A stretch of 64,000 nucleotides of DNA from assembly GCA_033557465.1 (NCBI GenBank), contig CM066036.1, positions 586,913,574 through 586,977,573 of the forward strand, read 5' to 3'. Both the position numbers and the translations under genes were made by a program. The notes beneath the pieces are model-generated. The model was not told where the DNA came from. It worked only from the letters and a program-made list of their open reading frames with translations, and did no database searches. Positions within the stretch are counted from its first letter, which is position 1. The number at the start of each line of letters is the position of its first letter. Origin of the DNA: Ichthyophis bannanicus. Taxonomy: Eukaryota; Chordata; Amphibia; Gymnophiona; Ichthyophiidae. Shown here in pieces: positions 10,392-21,665 of this stretch.

Positions 10392-10605
10392 ATGGTGCAG
10401 ATGGGGGGATGCCCCTATGTGCGGAGATTACAATGGTTAGGCCCCTTCAACCTGGAGGACAGATGGCTAAGGGGAGATGTGCTGGGGATCTATGCATTAC
10501 TGAATTGTGTGGAATGGGTAAACATTGATTGGTTGTTTACGCTATCAAAATGTGGGTGGACAAGGGGACAGGCAATGCCGCTACAATGTAACGCATTCTG
10601 GACTG
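10392..10605 (+). pseudogene. CR1 reverse-transcriptase C-terminal fragment
   Basis: The open frame reads LQWLGPFNLEDRWLRGDVL, then IYALLNCVEWVNIDWLFTLS and GQAMPLQ. This lines up along its length with the CR1 copy at 48862-49395 (LKMLGLFNLEKRRLRGDMI, YKLMNEVERVNVYRLFTLS, GHAMKLQ). It therefore represents the region downstream of the RT fingers and palm of CR1. It is isolated: neither the RT core nor the 3' UTR follows. It appears to have been inserted into, or captured by, the TIR element that surrounds it. Confidence 0.75.
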
Positions 10606-11416
10606 ATAGGGGCATATAGTTTGTCAGGCAATGCGTAGGCAATCTCTGGCACTCCGATCATGAAGATGTCGTAAAGGCTCCTCGTTTAACTGTGTTTAGA
10701 GAAGGTTTGGTTAGGTTCCAGGGAAATGGTTGTGGCACTATTATGCAGGAGGCACTGCGGATCCACAGCTTGCCCTACTACAGGCATCATTGAAAATGGG
10801 ACCCAGCTAGGTACTTGTGAGCATGATTGGCCACTGTGGGACAGAGGATATGGGGCATGATGTACCATGGTCTAACCCAGTATGGCATATCTGTGGATCC
10901 TCTGTTCTTATGCCACTATGTGCCACCTGGGCAGCTCCCTGGTCCGCAATGTCCACCTGCACCTACCACTACATGACCATCGTGCCACCCCCTTCGCTCC
11001 ATTGGCAGCATCAGCATGGTACCCTTTCCTACTTGTGCACCATGCTGCTGCTGCTCATGGAGCACTACTATCACTGACTTGGGCAGCATTGTCATTTCAT
11101 CACACTGCTCACGTTTAAATAGGCTCTCTCTCCTCTGCAGACACCCTTTCCATGAGATTTTACATTGTGATAAGGTTACAAGCATTAAGAGGCTCTTAGG
11201 GGTGTTAACACAAGAGGCATTAAAGTAGCACATGGTGTCACTCCCCTTCTACGCCCACTTTACGCTCCTTCACTCCTGCTCTCTGCCTCCTGTTCCCTTT
11301 ACGCTGCAGGAGCCTTATATGCATGGAAACTCGGCATTTTTGCGGTGTTAAGGGGACATGTTACTAGATGTAAACGGCACACTTGCTCCCTTATCGCCGT
11401 TTAGTAAACATACCCC

Positions 11417-12172
11417 TTAGAGTGAGGAAGTTTTTATTGTAGTAGAGTCATAGGAAATGAAGAGAGGAAATGGTGGTATTTGAGTAGGTGAAATATAATG
11501 AGTCGATGGGTTCAGAGGGTAGGTGTTACTGTAAGTGAGAAGAGGGCTCCACCCTCCAGGAGCCTATATAAGAAAATCAGCTAGTGTGGTGGGCGGACTA
11601 GGAGTAGGATGGGAGGAACAAGTAATCAGCAGTAGTTAAACAATCCCACTCTTTCCTGAAATTAAATGTAAACATTTAAGAACATATAACAGCAGTGTCA
11701 AGAAATTGAAATATCTTAGCTGTAGATGCCCCATCTGAAGTGATTTCCCGGACAGGGCGAATCACTGAGGATATTTCATACTTTTAGCTACAAATTAAGC
11801 TATATAGCGAGATAATCCTGTGCACATATTTAGTAACCTGAGAGTTGAATACCGAAGGGCCAGGCTGTCAGCCAGCACAGTCACTGGATTATGGTAAGCA
11901 CCAGTGCTTACTTAATCTTTACATTCAGCACTGCTATCTGTATAGGTAGGAATACTGGATTCAGGGATTGACCATTGACCTAAGGGAGTACTGAGAACAG
12001 ATGAAGCCTCTGCGGGTAAGTGAGCATTACTTTGCTGGGAAATTTGGTGATTTAAACCTTGTAATAGAAGAAAGTTATGGGTTTATTGATAAATTCTTTG
12101 TTTTAATTTCAGTAAAAGGCAAAAATTAGATACAGTTGGTTTAAAGGCTTGTAATTAATTTATCCTTGTTTG
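11417..12172. other. No gene or recognised repeat
   Basis: About 750 bp with short frames only and no element ends that I recognise. The poly-T at its right edge belongs to the SINE. Confidence 0.5.
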
Positions 12173-12350
12173 TTTTTTTTTTAAGTGCCGTCAAGTCAGA
12201 CCCTGCTGCCTCTGGGTTTTCTTAGCAATGTATCACTGGAAGTAGAGGGTAAGGTGATTTGTCCAAGGTCACAAGATATGCCAGTGGGAATCAAACCCTT
12301 GATCTTCTCGGTATTAGGCAGTTGCTGCAACCACTAGGCTACTCCTCCAC
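12173..12350 (-). mobile_element. tRNA-headed SINE with RTE-type 3' tail
   Basis: On the minus strand it begins with the tRNA-like head GGAGGAGTAGCCTAGTGGTT (A box) and GGGTTTGATTCCC (B box), continues with a core (TTGTGACCTTGGACAAATCAC), and ends with CTTGACGGCACTTAAA and an A run. That tail matches the RTE/BovB-like 3' terminus seen at 52985-53002 (ACTCGACAGCACTTAAC). The head matches the SINE at 32863-33152, whose tail is instead L2-type. SINEs depend on LINE proteins; the tail points to RTE as the partner of this one. Confidence 0.78.
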
Positions 12351-13555
12351 ATCTGGTTTCTTTAGGCTCTACCCTAAAACAAAAAAAACAGGTAGTTTTT
12401 TTTCCCACCGACCACAGGCACATCCCTTAATTTATAGTCAGTCATCCTAATTTATGAAGTATTCTACCTCTAAAACTATGCGCACCAAAATGCAGGTGGA
12501 AACTTTGTATGCATAGTTTTCTTGTGGTCATTTTAAAAATAAAAATGAGCCATACTTTTGCTTTGAAAATCCAGAAGAGTCCGGATGAGTGAAAGAGATA
12601 CACATATTGTACTTTTCACTAATGTGGACCGTTACGAAATGCCGTCCTGAATGATCCAAACTATATTCGGTCTTTCTCTTCAGTAATAGCAGCGAACATG
12701 CATTGGTTTCCAGGTTTACGTAAAACAAGAGTGAGAGCCTCCTAGTAACCTGTGAAAACGTTCATGGCTTAATTCCTGCTTTTGCAAAATGTAGCAATGG
12801 AATGAAGAGGAGGCAGACGGGTTAGCCCCTGGCTCAGCTTCATGCTATAGCTAAATTTCACAAGAAAAGTTTCTTATGTTACCACAGTGAGGAACATGAC
12901 ACATTCCTGGCTGTAGCAATATACAAAAAGTTTAACAAAACAAGGCCCCCTTTTTAGTGTGGCACCCAAACGGTGTGCTGAACCACCTGCTACTGGGTAG
13001 CATAGCTTAGTAAACATGCCTCTGTGTATTTTTATTTTCCAATGTTACCCCCTGGGAACACCACCTTCAAGCTGAGTATGCCCATAGAACCTCATTAGCA
13101 CCTTTTAACTGTACGAATGAGGGACATTGTCAGACCCTCAGTGTATCTGTGTAACTGGCTTTGAAATTTGTCCTCTCTTTCTATACAGTATAACAAATGG
13201 ATTATTATTTGATTCCAAAGCTAATTATTCAGTATAGTCTGCAAAGGTACTTTGTGATCTTGGGCATCTTAGATCTAAAAGGGTAATTTCGAAAAGCCTT
13301 TCTATGGGTAAAGCAGCGCTGTTATAAAATTGACTGCCAAATGTGCGATTTCCAAAATAAGGATGGTCCATCAAATTTAGAATAGTGAGGTTGGACTATT
13401 TGGATTTAGGTAAATTTATGTGCATACAGCCTCTGCATATAGAACTTTACCAGCATTGAGGATGGGGCTGGGGAGGGGCTCGGATTTACATGAATACTTT
13501 TTCAAACACATATGTGCATAAATTTACCCCATATCTTTGTAGAGCATCTCTGGGG
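12351..13555. other. No gene; scraps of TIR element ends
   Basis: At about 12992-13021 the words CTTAGTAAACATGCCTC resemble the right TIR of the 4-kb family. GGGTAATTTCGAAAAGCC (13281) and GGGGTAATTTTCAAAAGG (13553) are direct near-repeats that resemble MITE termini. No coding signal. Confidence 0.35.
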
Positions 13556-13557
13556 TA

Positions 13558-14785
13558 ATTTTCAAAAGGGTTAAGACTGGTCATGCATTGTGTAAAGAAT
13601 ATCCACTACCTTGCGGGGGACCTCAAGGGTCCGTTTCGGCACCCATGCTTATTCTTCGGCAGTTCTCATTCAGAGTCTAGGACTGGGTGTTCGTCTGTAT
13701 GCCGATGATGTACAAATTAGTTTCTCGTGCCTTTTGAGATGCTTCATTTCTTTTGTTATTAACATTAAATTTAAAGATATTAGCCAGATGGACTGCCCTT
13801 GATAAACCTGTTAACACTGGGAAGTCAGCAGCATGCTGGATTTCTGGAAAGAATTCTATTTAAGTTCATGCCTTCCTTTTCTGGCATTCCTATTACTATT
13901 TCTAATACATTGTTAGGGGTAATATTAGATAGAAATCTTCCCTACTAACCTCAGAAAACTGCGATTATAAAGAAATCTCTTTGCCTTAGATTGTTTCTGA
14001 ACACTGAAGTTCTAAGCACTAATCTATTTGTTTATTATCCGAAATAGACTTGATTATTGTAATTCGCTGTTAGTTGGTGTTGCACATTATACTATTAAGT
14101 GATTTCAACTGCTACAGAACACTGCAGCTAAACGTATCTATAGCGCCGATGAAGAGACCATGTGACTCCTCTTGGTGGAGCAGCATTGGTTCCCAATATT
14201 GAGTTGAATAAAGTTCAAGAGTCTCGTACCTGCTCATCGGACATATTATTCTGGTTATGTGCACTACTTATTTCCTTTTTATATTCCATATTCTCCAGGA
14301 AAACTGATATCCTTACAGATGCACCTTTTAACAGCCCCTTCTGTTAAAACGTTTAGGCTTGTTTGGACAAGAGAGGTGGTATTTGCATCCTAAGCCCCTA
14401 TCCTCTGAAATTCCATCCCCCTCAATGTCAGAGCAGAAACTTCTCACAGGAAATGTAAGGAATGGATGATAACCTGGCTTTTCCAACAATCTTATTCTGA
14501 TTACTTAGGTACTGCTAGGCAATTGTTCTTTTCTGTCCCTTCCTTGATGGATTCTGTAACCGTTGATTACTGTAGTCTAAATCGTTTACGTTGTTGTCAA
14601 ATCCTATCCCCTTCCACATGTTCTGTATTAGTCAATTAGGTTTAAATATGTGTTTGTCATTATTTATTGATGTTTTTAGATTTTTATATGGTTCGGAATC
14701 ACTGGGTTGTGAACCGCCATGATGACATTTTAAATGTTCAAAATGTGGTATAACAATGTTCTTAAATTCATTAAATATCTTTGCT
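13558..14785 (+). mobile_element. L2-like LINE, 5'-truncated
   Basis: The copy starts inside the RT: GGPQGSVSAPMLI near 13615, then LGVRLYADDVQI (catalytic YADD) near 13685-13720. Later, with stops and frame changes, come the LQNTAAKRI and LHW-type blocks (HWFPI near 14185-14200) usual at the C-terminal end of L2 proteins. The 3' UTR ends at about 14785 after GAACCGCCATGATGAC and GTGGTATAACAATGTT. It is 5' truncated and heavily mutated. Confidence 0.7.
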
Positions 14786-15630
14786 TTAAGAATCTGGTCG
14801 TCCACACACCAAAAACCGAGCATGAGCATTTCACTTAAACCTGCAGTTACAAAATGATTTCCTTGGGATTGATGATACCTCTGGTTGATCTGACTAATTT
14901 GTTGGGGAACTTTTAAAGTGTTAATTGGACTGCATTTGTTCAATCTCCAAAGAGCTAACCAAAGAGTTAATTCATTGCAGGTTACATTGATTTTCGCTAG
15001 TAATTAAAGATTTCCATACATGATATAGTAACTCATAATGTTAAAACCTGAGTTCACATGATCACGCTTAGCACTTGCCAATAGTGCAAAAAGGCCAGCA
15101 TATGGGTTTTTTTTTGAGGAAGGGCTGAGATTTTATTTTGAGATTAATTTTAAAAAAATCATTAGAAAATAATCAATATAATCAGAAGTCAAATAGGTTA
15201 ACATTCAGCTGATTCGTAAAATATACAGTGACATAAGATTAAGGTCCAATGAAAACATAGGCATGAAACACTGTTTGAGAATTGGGTTCAAAATTAAATT
15301 TATCTCAGACAGAAAAAGATCAGCAATCAAAAAATATAAGATGTGGATAGGCAGATTGCATAGGCCAAGTTCCTGGAGGAAAAGTGCATAAACCATTATA
15401 AAGAAATCTGCGTCAGAGGAGGCAGAAGCGACAGGTTATAGAGAGAGGAGGTACTGCAATGCAGCACCGAACAGTTCGGGTAAGTGCTGCGTTGCAATTA
15501 AATGGTATTGCTACTACTGCAGGTCTGGAGAGGGGCAGTGGCTGTGGGGGTGAAAGCAAGTGAGCGACAGGATTAAGGGCTGAGTTTAGGGTACCTCATA
15601 TCTTTGCACATTGCACTTAATGCACGATAC
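14786..15630. other. No gene; short CR1 scrap
   Basis: AT-rich, without coding signal. At 15366-15400 AAGTTCCTGGAGGAAAAGTG and CATAAACCATTAT match the CR1 sequence just downstream of its stop codon (compare 42655-42686), an orphan of about 35 bp. Confidence 0.45.
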
Positions 15631-15660
15631 AGCACAGTTACTTACCTGTAACAGGTGATC

Positions 15661-15833
15661 TCTGAGAACAGCAGGAATAAGTCTTCACAAATGAGTCTTC
15701 ACATATGGGTATCGTCGGTACTGACGGAGCCTGCATGGGAACGCTCCCCAGCGTCCAATAGGAAAGCTTTTGGGAGCATCCCACAGCGCCTGCGTGCTGC
15801 CTTCCCGCCTTTCCCAACCGCCTCTCTCCAGTT
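15661..15833. repeat. DIRS E1 inverted terminal repeat (3' side of the element)
   Basis: Pairs in inverted orientation with 21151-21319. Shared blocks include CATATGGGTATCGTCGGTAC, GCTCCCCAGCGTCCAATAGG and AAAGCTTTTGGGAGCATCCC. Both copies contain a tandem AGTCTTCACAAATG/AGTCTTCACATATG that is absent from the ICR and from E2. The outermost about 30 bp (from 15631, AGCACAGTTACTTACCTGTA) is not in the other terminal repeat but is complementary to the ICR. Confidence 0.88.
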
Positions 15834-15919
15834 CGAGTTTTAAAGCTGAGACAAAGAGAGAGAGAGAGGAAAGGAAAGATAGATAGAGAGATACAACTCC
15901 TAGGGGAGGTGGGTGGGTT

Positions 15920-16012
15920 GTGAAGACTTATTCCTGCTGTTCCCAGAGATCACCTGTTACAGGTAAGTAACTGTGCTATCTCCAGGAACAAGCAGGAATG
16001 AGTCTTCACATA
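15920..16012. repeat. DIRS E1 internal complementary region (ICR)
   Basis: The segment joins the complement of one terminus (GTTACAGGTAAGTAACTGTG) directly to the complement of the other (ATCTCCAGGAACAAGCAGGA). In known DIRS elements the ICR templates completion of the termini and brings them together for circle formation. Here both halves are still recognisable. Confidence 0.88.
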
Positions 16013-17588
16013 TGGGGACTCCCTAGCTGCAGATGCCAGGGAGAGACCCCAGAGTTGTGTGTCCCTGAAAAGGGCTCCACCTCCCCCCATGGATCTCTGG
16101 CATCCAACCAGGGTAGGTGGGTAGGAGTTGATTAGGAATGGAACAGGTGTTTGAGAACAGCCTGACCAAACGAGGCATCCCGGCGGGAGTCCTTGTCCAA
16201 AACAGTAATGGGCTGTGAAGGTATGAACCGAGGCCCAGGTGGCCGCTCGACAAATTTGGTCGATGGACACAGAGTTCAGATGAGCCATTGAGGCTGCCAT
16301 GGCCCTCACATTGTGAGCTGTGACATGGCCTTCCAGAGAAAGGTTCCTACTCTGGTAGGCAAAGAAATACACTGAGCAATCCAGTTGGACAGTGTTCTCT
16401 TAGAAACTGGAAGTCCTAAATGGGAAGGATCAAAAGCAACAAAGAGTTGAGAAGACTTTCTATGTTGCTGTGTCCTTTGTAAGTAAAAGGCGAGAGCTCT
16501 TTTACAATCCAAAGTATGAAGATTCCTCTCTGCACTTGATGCATGAGGTCCTGGAAAAAAGACAGGTAAGTATACCTCTTGGTTCAGATGAAAAGGCGAG
16601 ACCACTTTGGGCATAAAGTTGGATTGGTCCTGAGGACTACCTTATCATGATGGAACCTTGTATAAGGAGGGTTAGCCACCAAGGCTTGCAACTCACTGAT
16701 GCGACATGCTCAGGTGACTGCAATGAGAAAGATGACCTTCCAAGAAAGACATTTCAAGGAGGTGGTGGCTAAAGGTTCAAAGGGTGGCTTCATAAGCTGG
16801 CCAAGAACCAGATTTAAGTCCCATGCCACTGGAGGTGGTCTAATGGGAGGTTTAGTTAAAAGAAGGCCTCTCATGAATCTTGCTATAAGAGGATGAGAGG
16901 AAACGGGCTGTCCATTGAGAGGCTTGAGGGACGCTGCAATAGCACTCAAATGGACTCTTACCGAATTTGTTTTGAGGCCTGCATGTGAAAGATGCAGAAG
17001 ATACTCTAGTAAAGAATTCACAGGTATTGGTAGAGGGTTAAGACCCTTCTCTGAACACCAAATGGTAAATCTTTTCCATTTGAAAACGTAGGAACATCTA
17101 GTGGAAGGCTTTCTAGAAGCATGAATAATATCTCTGACTTGCTGAGAGAGATGGAAAACTTGAAGGTCTAGGCCTTCAGCAACCAGGCCCTGAGATGGAG
17201 AGACTGGGGGTTTGGGTGCCACAACGTTCCGTCTTCCTGGGAGAGAAGATCTGGAGCAGAGCCCAACTCCAGGGATGGAGCTTGAGAGAGATGCAGAAGT
17301 AGAGGGTACCACACTTGGCGTGGCCAATGTGGTGCTATGAGGATCATAGACCCTCGGTCTCTCTGAAGCTTGAACAGTGTTTTGGGAATTAGGGGAATGG
17401 GTGGAAAGGCATAAAGGAAGTCTTGACCCCAGTGAAGGAGGAAGGCATCCCTGGCCTGAACTCCCTGACACGGAATCCTGGAACAGAACCGGGGAAGTTT
17501 GGCATTCCACGGACTTGCAAACAGGTCTATGTCCGGGGTTCCCCAAATTTGAAAAATCCTGGCTATCTGGTCCCTGTGGAGGGACCAT
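15990..17588 (-). pseudogene. DIRS E1 tyrosine recombinase
   Basis: Living DIRS tyrosine recombinases insert the circular cDNA into the genome. The N-terminal core-binding part reads ASRKPSTRCSYVFKWKRFTI, then LLEYLLHLSHAGLKTNSVR and VHLSAIAASLKPLNG. The catalytic half keeps the first arginine (CRISELQAL, codon 16701-16703), but a TGA three codons earlier (16710-16712) ends the frame. Further down, in another frame, the HNVR box and the AHYC nucleophile block are present (tyrosine codon about 16204-16206). At least one frameshift lies between 16620 and 16370. In element orientation the ORF start overlaps the end of the methyltransferase-like ORF by about 400 bp. Confidence 0.88.
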
Positions 17589-19362
17589 TCGTGTGGAAGC
17601 AGAACTCGACTGAGTCTATCTGCCCAAGAGTTTTGAACGCCTGGAAGATATACTGCCATAAGATTAATTTGATGCTCTCTGGCGAAGGCCCACAGTCACA
17701 AAGCTTCGTTGCAAAGCGACAGAGAGCCAGTCCGCCCCTGCTTGTTTACATAGAACATGGCTATTTGATTGTCCGTGTGGATGAGGACTGTCTTGTAGCT
17801 GAGCAGGGAGTGGAACACTCTGAGAGCTAAGAAAATTGCTCTGAGTTCCAAAAGATTTATGTGTAGTGAAGTCTCCTGTGGAGACCAGATGCCCTGGGTG
17901 GAGAGATCTTGCAGATGAGTTCCCCAACCCATTGGAGAGGCATCTGTTGTAAGGGTTGCTTGGGGAAGTGACTGTTGAAAAGGGGACCCCAGCAACAGGT
18001 TTTGAGAGGACTTCCACCACTGGAGAGACCAAAAAAGGCGACTGGAGTTTGCTATCTTGTCTGACAGGCAACCTGATGCCTGAGTCCATTGGGTGGACAA
18101 AGTCCATTGAGCTGCCCTCATGTGAAGGCAAGCATATGGAACCACATGCACAGTGGATGCCATGTGGCCTAAGAGTTGCAACATTTGTCGAGCAGTTAAA
18201 AGGGGCTTTAACTGTATTTGGGAGGCTAACTGCACCAAGCGTAGGCAACGGGCCTGAGGAAGATAGGCCCTTGCAGTTGTGGTATCCAACAAAGCCCCTA
18301 TAAACTCGAGGGACTGAGTAGGGGTGAGACTGGATTTTGGGATGTTTATTACTAGTCCCAAATACTGAAGGACACGCATTGTGCAGATTAGACAAGTGCT
18401 GGCCTCTGCTTGAGATGGAGCTCGAATGAGCCAGTCGTCCAGATATGGGAAGACAAATATTCCTAGAGTGCGTAGAAATGCAGCTACTACTGCCATGCAT
18501 TTCGTGAACACCCTTGGTGCAGAGGCCAGACCAAAAGGAAGCACCCTGTACTGGTAGTGCTTTCCTTGAAAAAGGAACTGAAGGAACCTTCTATGAGTTG
18601 GATGGATGAGGACATGGGTGTACGCATCCTTGAGATCTAGAGAACAGAGCCAGTCCTGACTCTGAAGATATGGAAGCAGAGCACCTAGAATTTCTCCTTG
18701 AATAGAAATTTGTTCAATTCTCTGAGATCTAAGATGGGTCTGTAGCCCCCTGTCTTCTTTGGAATAAGAAAATAAGGGGAGTAGAACCCTGTGCCTTGTT
18801 GAAGAAGAGGTACTTCTTCTATTGCCCCTTGGGCAAGAAGGATGGCAATCTCCTGACCTAGAAGGTTGAGGAGAGATGTTGGAGAATTGAACTGTTTCAC
18901 CATGGTATGAGGGGGAAGGCTTAAGAAATGAAGCTTGTACCCTTCCCTTATGATGGAGAGTGTCCATTGCTCTGCTGTGATTTGCACCCATCTGGGAGCA
19001 AAGTAAGTCAACCTTCCTGGGATGGTAAGGGGCTCTGGTCCTTCCAGAGCTAGAAAGGCTAAGTTCTCTAGTTGCAAGTCAAAGTCCCTGAGGAGGCTGA
19101 GACTGCTGGGCCGTGGAAGGTCTAGCTGCCTTTGACTTGGCCTGTTTGGGTGGTTGCTGACGCTTTGCAGCAAAACGACCTGCAGAAGATGCCTGCTGAC
19201 CATAAGCAGGATAGTATCTTCCCTTTTTGGAAAAGAATGTCTTTTCAAACAATCTTTTCTTAACAGGAGCAGAGGTAGACTTTGAAAGTCGATCCAAAGC
19301 AGAGTTTTCAGCATCCATCTGAGTGGCCTTTGCTTGTCAATCCTTACCAAAAAGGTTTTCAC
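17168..19362 (-). pseudogene. DIRS E1 reverse transcriptase / RNase H / methyltransferase-like ORF
   Basis: From 19362 down, the RT shows GAIEEVPLLQQGTGFYSPYF, IPKKTGGYRPILDLRELNK, SLDLKDAYTHV, LPFGLASAPRVF and the catalytic YLDDW (about 18430-18450). RNase H follows with TTDASPMGWG, LLELRAIF and HTDNQ. After a frameshift at about 17696 comes the DIRS-specific block WADRLSR, DIDLFASPWNAKL, AFPPIPLIP and LIAPHWPRQVWYP, occupying the place of the Dam-like methyltransferase domain described in DIRS elements. A second frameshift lies near 18690. The frame is +1 relative to gag and overlaps its end. In a live element this protein would make cDNA from the genomic RNA. Confidence 0.88.
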
Positions 19363-20936
19363 CTGTACAAGGGAGATTTCCTAATTGATCTTGGACCCAG
19401 ATCTCCAAATCAGAAGCTTGTAGCCAAGCAATTCTGCGTGCCCCTATGGCAATAGCCGAAGCTCTGCTTACACACTCAAAAGAGTCAAAGGCTGCACGGT
19501 TGGAAAATTTGGAGACATCTTGGGCATGTTTGAGCCAAGTGAGAAACTCCTGTCTTTTATCCTCTGAAATGAAAGGGGTTAAAGTCTGCAGATGATCTGT
19601 GACTTCTTTTAGAAACATTCCTATATAGAGACTATAGGAATTGATCCTAGCAGCTGGCATAGCAGGTTGGAAAACCCTTCGGCCAAAAGCATCCAGGGTC
19701 CTGCATTCACGCCCTGGAGGATTAGATGAGTGTCTTTTTGCACTCTTTATCTTCTTCATGGCAGACTCTACCACAATAGAGTGGTGAGGAAGCTGAGTCT
19801 TGTGGAAGCCCGGACAAGGAGGGACACGATACATGGTGTCTAACCTGCGAGAATGAGAAGTAGTGAGAGGTGTCTCCCACATCCTCAACATGAGATCATA
19901 CAGAATCTCATGAACAGGTAAAGTAGCTGCCTCCTTGGGAGCTTTAGGATATTGTAAAATATCCAACTCCTTGGCTCTGGGCTCTGACTCAGGGGCCACT
20001 GTGATAGAGAGGCCCCTAGTCACTTCCCTAACAAAGTCTTGAAAAGACAAGTCTTCTGGAAGAGACATTCTTCGTTTAGGTGAAGAAGACTCCTGAGGAA
20101 GAAGTACCGATGCTTCTACAGAACCCTCAGACTCATCAGAGTCCTCAGAGGAATCGAAGTATCGCCTGTCTGGATGCTCCTGTAAAGCCCGATAACCGTA
20201 TCGAGTGGGATCGACATCGGGAGTAATCGGTACTGGTTCGGTACCGATGGGCATCATAGGACAGGGTACTGTTGCAGTCGACACCGAAACCGATGTCGAT
20301 GCAATCGGTACCAGTACCGGGAGCGATGCCAGTACCGGAGCCGGTACCAGCAACGGGGATTGTTGCGGTACCGGAGGCGTCGCAGCCTGTATGAAAGCCG
20401 TTAAGGTGCGCTGCATGGTCAGAATCTTCTGATCCATAGACGCCACCAGAGTCTGGATGTCGGTACCAGTGGGAGCCACCGGTACCCCAGAACACGGCAA
20501 CAGGTGATCGGTCGAGGCCGAGCCATCAATGTCAACCTGTGACCCCATAGATAATGCTTTGGAAGCCGGAGCTTCCCACCGGGGTAATTTTGCCGGGGCG
20601 GAATCCTCGAGGGCAAGCCCGGAGGCATCTCGATGCTTGGAGGGAGATCTGCCCTTCGAGGACCGGCTAGATTTATGCTTGGTTACCTGAGATCCATGGG
20701 AGGAAGAGGAGGCCCTGGAAGACGTCGATGCTACCGAAGCTGCATCAGAGGGAAACAGGGTACTGAGCTTGGCTGCTCGGTTCTGCCGACCTCTTAGACA
20801 TCATGGTACAGGACACACAATCCGTGATGGAATGGTCAGGTCCCAAACACTTTAGACACCAATCATGGGTGTCGGTGACAGAAATAGTACCGCCACATTT
20901 TGTGCATTTTTTAAACCCAGAAGCGGGCTTCTCCAT
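19079..20936 (-). pseudogene. DIRS E1 gag-like ORF
   Basis: The start at 20936 (MEKPASGFKKCTKCGG) leads into a Cys/His cluster, CTKCGG, WCLKCLGPDHS, DCVSC, which may bind nucleic acid. A Ser/Pro/Thr-rich stretch follows, then the conserved SFQDFVREVTRGLSITVAP, ILQYPKAPKEAATLPVHEIL, and SSYILYIGMF-like and RAAFDSFECVSRASAIAIGA blocks. The frame shifts near 20750. The TGA at 19337-19339 replaces a Trp codon (E2 has TGG in GKNWQ) and the same frame continues to QPPQGL at 19079. No function is proven for this protein family beyond a capsid-like role by position. Confidence 0.82.
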
Positions 20937-21150
20937 GAGGAAAACATTTTTAGGCCTAGGGCCCAAAAACTGAAAATGCACAGAAAAGATAAAGCTTCTT
21001 TTTTTTTTTTGAAAGTAAGAAAGAAAAGAAAGACCGGCGGTACCGGTCCGACGTCGAAGAAGGCAGACGCGACACAAAAGAATAACGAAAAAATAAAGAA
21101 TTTCTTCTGCGGTGACAGGAACACGACCTGCTGGCTCCGCGGAAAAGAAG

Positions 21151-21319
21151 AACTGGAGAGAGGCGGTTGGTGAAGGCAGCACGCAGGCGCTGTGGGATGC
21201 TCCCAAAAGCTTTCCTATTGGACGCTGGGGAGCATTCCCGCGCAGGCTCCGTCGGTACCGACGATACCCATATGTGAAGACTCATTTGTGAAGACTCATT
21301 CCTGCTTGTTCCTGGAGAT
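21151..21319. repeat. DIRS E1 inverted terminal repeat (5' side of the element)
   Basis: Inverted partner of 15661-15833. It carries the same tandem duplication (CATTTGTGAAGACT next to CATATGTGAAGACT). The outer tip CTTGTTCCTGGAGAT is complementary to the ICR at 15981-16002. Confidence 0.88.
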
Positions 21320-21475
21320 TGTGTGCTGTCAATATTGCAGTTAACACAGTAGATGGCGTTTGAGCGCATCTGCAATAATTACAAATAACTTTAATGCACT
21401 GTAAGGAACCTTTCAGTGCGGTAACTACTGGGAACATGCTGGGCATATTCCTGAAGCACAAGGCAGTTGCACTTA

Positions 21476-21665
21476 CCGCACATAGTCACTCCTACTATGG
21501 GTTCCAAAATGGTTCCTGTGACCCCTAGTGGTAATCTCATGGTACTTACTATCACTAGGGTAAAGCTGCCAAATACGATAGCACTTGTGAAGCCTAGCGG
21601 TACTATTTTGGAATCTGAAGCTGGCAGAGTAGGAATGACTGGGAGTCGCTCCTACTCCCAATAAA
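21476..21665. repeat. Imperfect inverted repeat / MITE-like
   Basis: AGTCACTCCTACTATGGGTT and CCAAAATGGT near the left are matched in inverted orientation by ACTATTTTGGAATC and GCAGAGTAGGAATGACT near the right. No clear target duplication. It lies beside, not inside, the DIRS E1 right end. A poly-G tract follows at 21777-21812. Confidence 0.45.

Larger units (their letters stand above)
9300..11416. mobile_element. Decayed relative of the 4-kb TIR element
   Basis: The right end (11391-11416) is TTATCGCCG followed by TTTAGTAAACATACCCC, matching the TIR of the element at 4084-8094. The interior repeats the same landmarks: the minus-strand tRNA-like module (9742-9815), then GCAGACATGCCC and GTGGTGGTGGTGCGCAAT, comparable with 7073-7115. 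I could not find the left TIR, so the left boundary is approximate and may be lost. A CR1 fragment sits inside at 10392. No transposase frame is visible. Confidence 0.6.
15631..21319 (-). mobile_element. DIRS-type tyrosine-recombinase retrotransposon (copy E1), full length, inactive
   Basis: Reading right to left, E1 holds an inverted terminal repeat, gag-like ORF, RT/RNase H/methyltransferase-like ORF, tyrosine recombinase ORF, an internal complementary region (ICR, 15920-16012) and the second inverted terminal repeat. This is the DIRS plan: no LTRs, no integrase, no target duplication, and an ICR complementary to both ends that is thought to align the ends into a circle. Frameshifts and stops break all three ORFs. 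The sister copy E2 (57441-63112) lies in the opposite orientation. Confidence 0.92.

Noticed and set aside
17423..17830. Plus-strand open frames over DIRS E1 (also 17956-18303)
   Set aside because: They are antisense shadows of the minus-strand pol and recombinase frames, which carry the recognisable motifs.
15631..21319. LTR retrotransposon or endogenous retrovirus
   Set aside because: There are no direct LTRs, primer-binding site, protease, integrase or envelope. Inverted terminal repeats, an ICR and a tyrosine recombinase identify DIRS.
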